Shown here in pieces: positions 34,727-43,116 of a DNA stretch of 64,000 nucleotides. The stretch is from Lithobates sylvaticus (Eukaryota; Chordata; Amphibia; Anura; Ranidae): positions 87,646,282-87,710,281 of the forward strand of contig CM053034.1 of the NCBI GenBank assembly GCA_028564925.1, given 5' to 3'. Position 1 is the first letter of the stretch, and each line of letters opens with the position of its first letter. The notes under the pieces are model-generated. The model ran no database searches, was not told where the DNA came from, and worked only from the letters and a program-made list of their open reading frames with translations. The position numbers and the translations under genes were made by a program.

Positions 34727-36760
34727 TTAGATTATACCCAAGAGCCTGTCCATAACCATATCTTCCGGTGCCAAGCCCGGAGTATCTAGCCACAGTCCCC
34801 AGAGCTTCTCAAATTTCTGCGAGCAGCCTCTGTGTTGATAAATAATTTTTTCCATTCGGAGAGTGTCTCCTATTTTGGTGGTCCATTCTGTGAGAGTAGG
34901 TGGCGATTCAGACTTCCAATGCAACATTATCAGTTTACGGGCCATAAACAGAGCCCTGGAGAGGACCTCCCTTACGTGAGGTTCCCATTCCATTCCAGCC
35001 AACAGATTTAGAATGCAGCATCTGGGGTCACACGGGATTGACACCTGGAACACCGCATTCAGGGTGTCAATCACCCCCCTCCAATACACATGGAGTTTGG
35101 GACATCGCCACAGCATATGTATCAAGTCTCCATGATCTCTTTTGCATCTAGTACAGCTAGGGTTAGGTGATAAGCCCATTTTATGTAGCCTAAGGGGCGT
35201 ATAGTAAACTCTCAGTATTGTATACAATTGTGTAAGTCTTTGTGTCACATTCAGTGAACAAATGGCCACTGACTGTAGCACTTCCTCCCACTGTTCACCG
35301 TCCATAGGTCCTACATCTAGTTCCCATTTACTTTGAACAGTCAGGGGATGTTTCACTAAGAATTTGTTCAGTAGTGTTGTGTAACTCTGCGAAATGAAGC
35401 CCTTAGAGACTTCTGCTGCTTTGAGCTGAGAGAGGAGGGGCATGTCATCCACCCGCCACTCAGAGACCCTTGATTGGGTCCTGAATGCGTGCTTAAGTTG
35501 CAAGTAATAGAAGTGCATGTGCGCTGGCAGCTGATATCTCTCTCTCAGGATGTCAAAGGGCAGAAGGTTGCCATTGCTAATTATCTGTGTCAGGTAGAAG
35601 ACGCCACTCCTCTGCCATCTCTTCCCATGTTGTAACTTTGCAAGTTCAGGGTAGGACTCATTCGCCCATATAGGGCTATACTCACTAAAACCTGTTGCCC
35701 CCTGAAGGTATTTGGTCTTATTCCACACTTTTTGTATGAGGCTATACGTAGGGAAGCTTTTTTGGGGTTTGGCAAAGGCCAATGCTTCAAGCGCAGTAGG
35801 AATGGAGTTTCCCCCTACCGTATGAAGCATTATGTTCTCTGAGGCACTGGGGATTCGGTCTTCTTGTTCTCCCTCTGGGGCCATGGTACCTATCAGATGC
35901 TGCAGTTGAGATGCCAGATAGTACAGCCAGGGATTCGGCAGAGCTAATCCACCATCCTCCTTGGAGCGTTGTAGATGCTCTAGTTTTATTATGGGGGGGG
36001 CGAGATTTCCATATTAATTCCCTAAATATAGCGTTAATTATTCTAAAAGTCTTCAGTGGGATCATTACCGGGGAGTTGTGTAACATGTATAGCAGTTGGG
36101 GCATGAGAATCATCTTTATGAGATTTACTTTGCCAGCAACTGACATACACAGGGAGTTCCACGTCTTAACCCTATGGCGGAATCTAGTTAGTAGTGGAGC
36201 TATATTAAGTATACCATAGTCTCTAATCTGTGGGGTCACCTGGATCCCCAGGTACTTAAGGGAGAGAGTGAGAGACATCTCTCCCACCTGTCCGTCCTGC
36301 TGAGGTGGAGGTTCATCTATGGGCATAAGTGCTGACTTGGACCAATTAATCTTAAGTCCCGAGAACTCACCGAATCGGATCACTGCCTCCATCATATTGC
36401 ATAGAGACTGCTCCGTATCCCCCAGCAGGATCATAGTATCATCCGCATAGAGCATCACCTTCTCCTGCCTGTTGGCATAGAAGAAGCCGGTGATGCCCTG
36501 GTGATCCCTAATTCTAATAGCCAGTGGCTCTATTGCCAGGGCAAACAGCAGGGGGGACAAAGGGCACCCCTTCCGCGTGCCCCGGCCCAGTTCAAATGGC
36601 AAGGAAAGCCTGCCAGCTTCCCTAATGGATGCAGTAACCGCACCCAGGAGATATAACCGTCCCCAAAGCCAAAGCGCCTTAGAGTCTCCCAGAGATACGG
36701 CCACTCCACACTATCAAACACTTTCATAGCATCTAGTGACAAGAGAGCCCTCTTGCCTAC
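34727..36760 (-). pseudogene. L1/Tx1 ORF2: RT and C-terminal domain
   Basis: Reverse transcriptase of the inserted LINE. Starts at RT motif A, ALLSLDAMKVFDSVEWPYLW (near 36740), then GTRKGCPLSPLLFALAIEPL (motif B), KVMLYADDTMILL (motif C, YADD), FSGLKINWSKSAL and SLKYLGIQV (motifs D and E). 35884-34727 encodes the thumb and C-terminal region with the Cys/His cluster CTRCKRDHGDLIHMLWRC. Three open stretches (36826-36530, 36704-35787, 35884-34727) lie in different frames, so at least two frameshifts are present. Endonuclease and ORF1 are absent. Confidence 0.87.
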
Positions 36761-36774
36761 ATTGTCAAAAAAAA

Positions 36775-37348
36775 AATTTTTCCGAAGAAAAAAGCGAAAA
36801 TGGACTTTATAGGCACATATTTGCATTTTTATACAATGTTTATTGAAATTTTATCAAATATTTACATACACACACAAAAATGTTGACATAATGTACTAAA
36901 AAACAACATAAATAGGTAGGGATATCCCCATATGGGTTTACAGTACCACCACGTTTTTCGCTAACTGTGGGGTTAGTGTACACAATGGCTTGAAAAACAA
37001 ACACTCCCACTTGGATGTGGACTGGCCCATCCAAGTGGGATGTAACTTTTGTGTATAGTACAGCATGTCCCGGTATTGTTCCTTACCCTGAGACTTTTGG
37101 GCCTTCTTGCTGCTCTCCCCTTTGAGCCTGTCTGCCGTCCGTGGAGTGCGCTGTGACAAGGCCTCCGACGCTGCGGCGCCATCTTGGGCATGCGGTCCCG
37201 TCATCTCCAGCGGGCCTTGGCGGGTCTTCCCCCGGGTGCAGAGGGCCGGTGGTGGGTCCGGGAGGTGCTGCTGGTCGGTAGCCAGCTGGATAGCTGAAAA
37301 AAGCGGATTTGTAGCTGCCGGGGAAGGATCAAAGTATGGGCCACGCCC
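36775..37348 (-). other. 5' segment of the L1 insertion with its own poly(A) signal
   Basis: On the minus strand it opens GC-rich, has a possible start MTGPHAQDGAAASEAL (37204), a splice-donor-like CAG|GTAAGG at about 37085-37093, and closes with AATTTCAATAAACATTG near 36835-36850. The RT domain follows directly. I cannot tell whether this is a spliced or internally deleted L1 RNA, or a second RNA picked up by template switching. Confidence 0.45.
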
Positions 37349-38437
37349 CCATATAACACTTTTTAAATAATAAACTTTTTTAATTGTATTTAATTTTATT
37401 TATTATTTATTTGTTTTCTTGTGTTTTTTCTTATATATATATATCCCCTGTTTTTACTTTTAATTTCATTCTATTATGAGACCGTAGTTTTATTATGTTA
37501 TATGCCTGAGACGGTACATATGTGCGATATGTTGCATTACACATGATGCGGTATGGCTAGTATATTTGTATGGTTTCATATGGCAATATGATTCCTAATG
37601 ACCATCATTATAAATCAATAAATGTAATATATATGCAAAATGACATTAATCCCTATAGTGGATATAATATCATGATAGCACTATTATGTGTCATATCTTA
37701 TGAAGGTGTTGATAATAGTCATGATATTGTAAAGTCTGTTTTTAGCCAATCATGATGTGTATTATATACTCTAATACAGTGCCTGTTATTGAGCACTGCA
37801 TGAATAGAGTATATACTATAATATTAGTATGTTTTTATTGTCTTTTATATAATGAATATTCTTTTTCTTTTTCTCTCTTATCAAGATTTATATTAAAGTT
37901 AAGTTAAATGAAAGTTCTAATGCTGCTCCTAACGCCCCATACTTGTGACAGGTGTGCCTCTTCTGTTTACCCCCTTCTCCTGTTCCGTTTGGAGTCATTG
38001 GCTCAGGGTGAGGGAGGGCGGGGAGGTTCCACAGAATATATTGTTATCCTTTGCTATGTGGGCATTACCTGAAGAAGGAGGCCGCGCCTCCGAAACATGT
38101 TGTCTATGGCAGTAATTTGAGTTAAAGGAGTTAGCTGCACCACTGCGCCTCCCGTCCCTCGATCCGGAGTGACGTCATACAAGTGCCGGCTGGTCCCTGC
38201 GAGCGTTCGGAGTGTGTGGAGAGAGGTTGAGACACATTTACACTACCCATCCTATGTAGGAAGATCCAGTGAGCCAGCTTATCCAAACGGAGCAGGAGAG
38301 GAGGTCACTGTGGAGCCTTACATGCGCTTTATCATTGGATGGCAGTGAGTGCAACTATTGTATGTTATACATTTGAACTCTCAATTAAAAAATAATACAC
38401 TAGGGTCGGCGTGCGCTCTCTCTTGTGTTTTGTCATG
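37349..38437 (+). repeat. Inverted pseudo-LTR arm, right, distal part
   Basis: Complement of 31401-32556. Contains a hammerhead-like motif at 38068-38106 (see separate entry) and ends GGGTCGGCGTGCGCTCTC, then TTGTGTTTTGTCATG. Confidence 0.8.
38068..38106 (+). ncRNA. Hammerhead-ribozyme-like motif, degenerate
   Basis: Reads CTGAAGA, stem GGAGGC/GCCTCC with loop CGC, GAAACA..TGTTGTC. This follows the hammerhead order: CUGAUGA box, stem II, GAAA box, a 3-bp ACA/UGU stem III and a cleavage-site GUC. One base of the first box differs (A for U), one extra A precedes stem II, and stem I is weak. Penelope-like elements are known to carry minimal hammerheads in their terminal repeats. The left arm carries the same sequence inverted at about 31733-31771. 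Likely a decayed ribozyme. Confidence 0.5.
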
Positions 38438-38746
38438 GTAAAAATTAGAGCATTATGATCATGGGGAATCTACTTTCCAAAAAGGGGTCATTTTGGGGTG
38501 TACATTTTTATTTTTCCAGGAAGGACAGAAAAACAGTTTTTGACGTTTTTTTTGTTGGTCTTTTTTATTTTCTATAACAAACCCAGTTTTTAAATACCAC
38601 CAATTGAAAACTCTTTCTTTCTAAAAGTATATAAAATGTTTTTGGGTAAAGTGTTGCATTACGGAGTAATTGTCAGTCAAGCTATCACAGCACTGAAAAA
38701 TGGCCTGATAATGAAGGGGTATCACAGGCTGGTACTAAAATGGTTA
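38438..38746 (-). mobile_element. TTAA-type element, right end fragment
   Basis: Ends AAAATGGTTAA at 38746 and has the AAATACCACCAATTGAAAA and GTAATTGTCAGTCAAGC blocks of the reverse-oriented TTAA family (compare 9804 and 39124). The left part is missing, apparently where the Penelope-like element begins. Confidence 0.5.
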
Positions 38747-39123
38747 AAGAGAGTAGAAGTGCCCAATCTGTGGGTTAGGACCACAGATAAAATTAAAGTT
38801 ATACTAAAGTGTTTTTTTTTTATTTTTATAACAAGCATGCTATACAGTACCTACCTGCACTGTGCAATGGTTTTGCTCCTGGCTCCTCCTCCTGCTGGGT
38901 GCCCCCATAGCAAATGGCTTGTGCATGCTTGCTCCCGAGCCCCATCTGTGTGTCATAAAACACACAGAGCATGGCTCAGCCCCACCCCTCACTCCCTCCT
39001 CACCGGCAGTGATTGACAGCAGTGGGAGCCAATGACTCCTGCTGCTGTGTTTGAGTCAATGAGGAGGGAGATATTCTGGAGATCCAATGCACATCGCTGG
39101 GTTGAGATCAGCCTCAGGTAAGT
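38747..39123. other. Unassigned; possible miniature element remnant
   Basis: Begins with AATTAAAGTTATACTAAAG (38796), like the TTAAAGT ends of frog miniature elements, but no matching right end is seen before the next TTAA element. No gene. Confidence 0.35.
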
Positions 39124-40060
39124 TTAACCAGTTTCAGACCGCACACTGTCATATGACGGCGGCAAGAAACATCTCTTGTTCCGGGCCGCCGTCATACGAC
39201 GGCACTAACTTTGCAACCACTAGGTGGCGCGCGATGCACATGCCCGGCGGCCGCGATGTCTGCCGGGCACCCGCGATTGCCCAGTAACCGAGAAGGACGT
39301 GGATCTGTGTCCACGTCCTGTCAGAGGAGAGGAGACTGATGGTGTGTCCCTTGTACATAGGGACACCGATCAGTCCCCTCCCCCAGTCAGTCCCCTCCCT
39401 CCACATTTAGAATCACTTACATAGGGAACATATTAACCCCTTGATCACCCCCTAGTGTTAACCCCTTCCCTGCCAGTCACATTTATACAGTAATCAATGC
39501 ATTTTTATAGCATGGATCGCTGTATAAATGTGAATGGACCCAAAAATGTGTCAAAAGTGTCCGATATGTCCGCCACAATATCGCAGTCACGATAAAAATC
39601 GCAGATCGCCGCCATTACTAGTAATAAAAAAAAAAAAATATATGCTATAAATCTATCCCCTATTTTGTAGACGCTATAACTTTTGCGCAAACCAATCAAT
39701 ATACGCTTATTGCGATTTTTTTTTTACCAAAAATATGTAGAAGAATACGCCTAAACTGATGAAAAAATTTGTTTTAAAAAAAAAAAAAATTGGATATTTA
39801 TTATAGTAAAAAGTAAACAATATTGCGTTTTTTAAAACTTGTCCCTGTTCTTTTGTTTATAGCACAAGAAATAAAAAATGCAGAGGTGATCAAATACCAC
39901 CAAAAGAAAGCTCTATTTGTGTGGAAAAAATGATAAAAATGTTATTTGGGTACATCGTTGCATGACCGCGCAATTGTCATTCAAAATGCGACTGCACTGA
40001 AAGCTGAAAAAATGGCTTGGTCAGGAAGGGGGTGTTCGTGCCTTGTAGGCAAGTGGTTAA
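39124..40060 (-). mobile_element. TTAA-flanked non-autonomous element, copy 5 (reverse)
   Basis: TTAA at 39124-39127 and 40057-40060. Same orientation as copy 1. The left third is GC-rich with a GTCATATGACGGCGGC / GCCGCCGTCATACGAC hairpin (39149-39200) and a CCCGGCGG..GTCTGCCGGGC stem (39243-39270). The right side has the A/T homopolymers and TTTGCGCAAACCAATCAATA block typical of the family. Confidence 0.7.
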
Positions 40061-40308
40061 GGGGGGCTGTGAGGAGCTGCACACAGAAGAATATAGGCAA
40101 CTGCTGCCCTGTTGCTAAACTGCAAGGAGATTGGTCCTCCTTGACTCTGTGTAGTAAGGCCAAAGTGCTAAAAGGGCTGTTTGAACCCCCAGCGCGTTCA
40201 AAATTACCCTTCTTAGCTGGGAATCTCTGCCCTCGCAGTGCATCTTCCCGGCTGTCTTGCAGACATGGTTCATAGCAATTCTCCAGTCTAAAGGTCCTAA
40301 CAGACTAA
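40061..40308 (-). other. Open, protein-like stretch; candidate host exon
   Basis: On the minus strand from about 40303 one frame reads LLGPLDWRIAMNHVCKTAGK, then MHCEGRDSQLRR before a possible donor GG|GTAATT near 40205. Another frame is open for over 70 codons as well, which weakens the case. Not recognised. Confidence 0.25.
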
Positions 40309-40734
40309 AGCCCCATACACACGGTCGGACTTTTTCATGGATTCTGTCCGATCGGACAATGTTGTTGAAAAATCAGACCGTGTGTATGCACCATCGGACA
40401 GTGTACGTCGGATTGTCCGACGGACAAAGTCTTATCTCCTGCTGGAAAGATTTGCCGACAACACGGTCCGATCACACCAAATCCGATCGTGTGTACGGTT
40501 GTCCGACCGGACAAAGTGCTACGCATGCTCAGATCACATTACAAGACCAAAGCTATTGGCTACTAGCCTCTACGTAGTCCCGTCGTAGGCAACAAACGTC
40601 ACCACGTTCAGAATGATCGGATTTTCCGACAACTTTGTCCGACCGTGTGTACGCAAAACCAACATCAGACAAAGTATGACGGACAGGATCCGACCGACCT
40701 GGTCCGCGGATTGTCCGACCGTGTGTATGGGGCT
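40309..40734. mobile_element. Harbinger-type miniature element, 426 bp
   Basis: Ends AGCCCCATACACACGGTCGG and CCGACCGTGTGTATGGGGCT, flanked by TAA (40306-40308, 40735-40737). The right 120 bp closely matches the right end of the transposase-bearing Harbinger at 45830-45947 (ACCGACCTGGTCCGCGGATT shared), so this is a deletion derivative of that family. Confidence 0.85.
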
Positions 40735-40770
40735 TAAGACTTCCTCAAGGTCTTTCCATCACCGTGGACC

Positions 40771-40986
40771 GCTACTTATACTGAGTAACACTTATTAACT
40801 GTGTTCGATCCTGTTTCCTCCCTTGCACTAAGAATTCTAGTTGAAATTTGCGCAGGTGACCATGAACCCCAGGAATCATCTATATGCATGGCGACGTTGT
40901 GCCCAGATGACTGAGGCACTGAGAAGCCATCAAACAAGTGGAAATATTCGTCCTCAGAATTCTGTTTCTGATTGTCACCACTTTCT
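40771..40986 (-). other. Candidate host exon with good acceptor
   Basis: On the minus strand the pyrimidine tract CCTCTGTTTTATTTCCATCAG ends at 40987 and is followed by an open frame of about 72 codons (ESGDNQKQNSEDEYFHLFDG, FSVPQSSGHNVAMHIDDSWG...) to a TAA near 40771. No clear donor is seen. Not recognised; it could be a terminal exon, a pseudogene piece or chance. Confidence 0.3.
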
Positions 40987-41116
40987 CTGATGGAAATAAA
41001 ACAGAGGAACTAGCAGAGCACCACCAGGTACACCAACCATTGGGATGGAGAAAGTTGGCTTTGCTTTCCCTCTAATGTGTAAGGATAGGATAGGCATCCT
41101 GACGATCCAGCAAAAG

Positions 41117-41848
41117 CAGGGCAGTCTTTAATATTGATTGGACCCTGGGCAAACATTTTCTTGGGCCCCTTCTTCCATGCAATTTCGCACTCCTAGAGAT
41201 TACTGTACATCAATACTGCTCACTGATTGATTGCTAGAGGTTACTGAACATCTATACCACTCACTAATTGGTTGTTAGAGATTCTTGCACATTATTACTG
41301 CTCACTGATTGGTTGCAAGAGGTTAGTGCACAGCATTACTGCTCACTGATTGGTTGCTAAAGGTTACAGCACATCATCTCCTCACTGCCTGCCTGCGTAT
41401 TCACATGTACCAAAATTCAGGGTGCTGTGACACCATGTTATTTTGAAGAAGGGTTCCACCTCCAATTTTCTTAGTTTTGCAGAACAGGCTGGTGTTAGGC
41501 TTAATGACCACAGTTGTAGGCAGGACTTTCAAGCATGCTCCTTTACCTCCCCAGTAGGCAGCATTCAGCATAAGTGATGGTGGCTGTGACCTTAGGGGGA
41601 CATGATATACATATGAATGCCTCTATTTAGATATCAATGCTGCAGTCCATGACTTTTTACATAAAGCTGGGCAGCAACAGCAGAAGTTTACACTGAGATA
41701 TTGGGACACAGCATGGGACTAAAACTTCAAGGAATAAGGGAATTTAAACTGGGATAGTTGGCAAGTATGAGGCAGCTGCTTTGGGCCCCACTACAATGTA
41801 GGTGCCCAGGGCAGCTGCCCCTTTTGCCCTGCCTTAAAAACGGTCCTG
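41117..41848. mobile_element. hAT-type non-autonomous element, 732 bp
   Basis: Perfect 8-bp duplication AGCAAAAG (41109-41116, 41849-41856). Ends CAGGGCAGTCTTTAA and complement CAGGACCGTTTTTAA. Contains a 41-bp minisatellite and a GGGCCCC..GCAGCTGCCC-type GC-rich right end. No coding capacity. Confidence 0.8.
41198..41391. repeat. 41-bp minisatellite, about 4.7 units
   Basis: Units share CTCACTGATTGGTTGCTAGAG followed by GTTACTGCACATC with substitutions. Internal to the hAT-type element. Confidence 0.8.
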
Positions 41849-41856
41849 AGCAAAAG

Positions 41857-42158
41857 CCTCCAGCCATGTGGTTATACTGTTTAATGGACTCCGTCTTAAA
41901 GATCTCAAAGAGGGCCCAAAAGGGTTCAACCTCTTCTGATTTGCAACTGGACACTAACCAACATCCCCTGCAAACTCCAAACAGGATTGGGTAGAAAACC
42001 TGCAATCCCTCTTGAGTCTGAGCTGTCTGTAAGCATTGTAGCAGCTCACCCGCTGTTGTGGTGGACTTGGCAGCTCTGTGGGAGAGAAATGGTCTGGAGG
42101 AGGAGCAGTGAGAAATCTCCCGAAGTGACCATGAGTGCTTGATACCTTCATTCAAGGC
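41857..42158 (-). other. Open stretch downstream of the 42211 exon candidate
   Basis: One minus-strand frame is open from 42170 to the hAT insertion at 41848, reading SLREISHCSSSRPFLSHRAA and later EEVEPFWALFEIFKTESIK. It may be intron read-through, an exon or a pseudogene; no splice site pair convinces me. The hAT element interrupts it. Confidence 0.25.
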
Positions 42159-42210
42159 TCTGTACAACATGCTGTCCAGAAATCCGTGAAGCGTGCCTTC
42201 TAGGTCTTAC

Positions 42211-42387
42211 CTTAAGAGTCTGGGCATGCACTTGTGTGACTGGCTCACTGATTTTTTCAGAAGTATGCTCTAAGATGCAAGTCAGATTTTTGGTATCCAC
42301 TGCTACAAAAATGTCATCTTTGGCAAGATACTCCCAATAGGAAATCATGTCTAAAGGGATGCAGACCCTGCCACTCTCCTCAGAGTC
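42211..42387 (-). other. Candidate host exon, 59 codons, phase 0
   Basis: On the minus strand, ...CACCTGCAG|GAC opens 177 bases without a stop and ends CTTAAG|GTAAGACC, a strong donor. The peptide is DSEESGRVCIPLDMISYWEY, then LAKDDIFVAVDTKNLTCILE, then HTSEKISEPVTQVHAQTLK. Its composition is protein-like and both boundaries fall in phase 0. The frame stays open upstream to about 42455 (VLGESNGNGLIIINQLLHLQ), so the true 5' edge could lie further up; the pyrimidine tract before 42388 is weak. I do not recognise the family. Confidence 0.42.
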
Positions 42388-42629
42388 CTGCAGGTGCAGC
42401 AGTTGGTTGATAATTATTAAACCATTCCCATTAGACTCACCCAGTACATGGGCTGGTTATTGCTGGTCTGCCAGCACCTGCAGATGCTATAGTTTGTAGG
42501 AGCAGGTTGACTTTTAGCTTGTTCAGGGTATACAGTTTCGACAGCCTGTTTGTATGGGCATTTTTCTCGAACACCCTCCATACTTCCCCACTTTTGTTTC
42601 TATGAAGCAATACTCAGCCCAGGGTCTCA

Positions 42630-43116
42630 NNNNNNNNNNNNNNNNNNNNNNNNNNNNNNNNNNNNNNNNNNNNNNNNNNNNNNNNNNNNNNNNNNNNNNN
42701 NNNNNNNNNNNNNNNNNNNNNNNNNNNNNNNNNNNNNNNNNNNNNNNNNNNNNNNNNNNNNNNNNNNNNNNNNNNNNNNNNNNNNNNNNNNNNNNNNNNN
42801 NNNNNNNNNNNNNNNNNNNNNNNNNNNNNNNNNNNNNNNNNNNNNNNNNNNNNNNNNNNNNNNNNNNNNNNNNNNNNNNNNNNNNNNNNNNNNNNNNNNN
42901 NNNNNNNNNNNNNNNNNNNNNNNNNNNNNNNNNNNNNNNNNNNNNNNNNNNNNNNNNNNNNNNNNNNNNNNNNNNNNNNNNNNNNNNNNNNNNNNNNNNN
43001 NNNNNNNNNNNNNNNNNNNNNNNNNNNNNNNNNNNNNNNNNNNNNNNNNNNNNNNNNNNNNNNNNNNNNNNNNNNNNNNNNNNNNNNNNNNNNNNNNNNN
43101 NNNNNNNNNNNNNNNN
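42630..43116. other. Assembly gap (N)
   Basis: 487 undetermined bases. The missing left end of the Harbinger element and the left half of the hAT fragment it interrupts would be expected in or next to this gap. Open frames across it are artefacts. Confidence 0.99.

Larger units (their letters stand above)
34429..37348 (-). mobile_element. L1/Tx1-type LINE insertion, 2.9 kb
   Basis: Inserted on the minus strand, with T-run (A-tail) next to the left target copy and AATAAA-like signal nearby (TTTATTTTAACG). The 16-bp duplication CCATATAACACTTTTT lies at 34413-34428 and 37349-37364. 34727-36760 encodes RT motifs onward and the C-terminal part of ORF2. 36775-37348 is different: its upstream side is a GC-rich leader (37100-37345, starts gggggcgtggcc on the minus strand) and it ends in CAATAAACATTG. 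Two RNA-derived parts thus seem joined inside one insertion. Confidence 0.82.
31401..38437 (+). mobile_element. Penelope-like element with inverted terminal copies
   Basis: A Penelope-like core (RT from 32858, GIY-YIG nuclease to 34038) is followed by its long 3' region (34136-34427 plus 37349-38437). The same 3' region lies upstream in inverted orientation (31401-32840). The arms match from CATGACAAAACACAA / TTGTGTTTTGTCATG at the outside to GGGCAGCATGTCACCTGAAG / its complement at the inside, about 1.4 kb with modest divergence. Inverted pseudo-LTR arrangements with 5' truncation are known for this class. The right arm was later split by an L1 (34429-37348). Flank 31237-31400 may be further element sequence. 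Confidence 0.82.

Noticed and set aside
41857-42158. EPFWALF string that resembles part of sulfite oxidase
   Set aside because: Only seven residues match and neither the upstream heme-binding motif nor the downstream domain is present.
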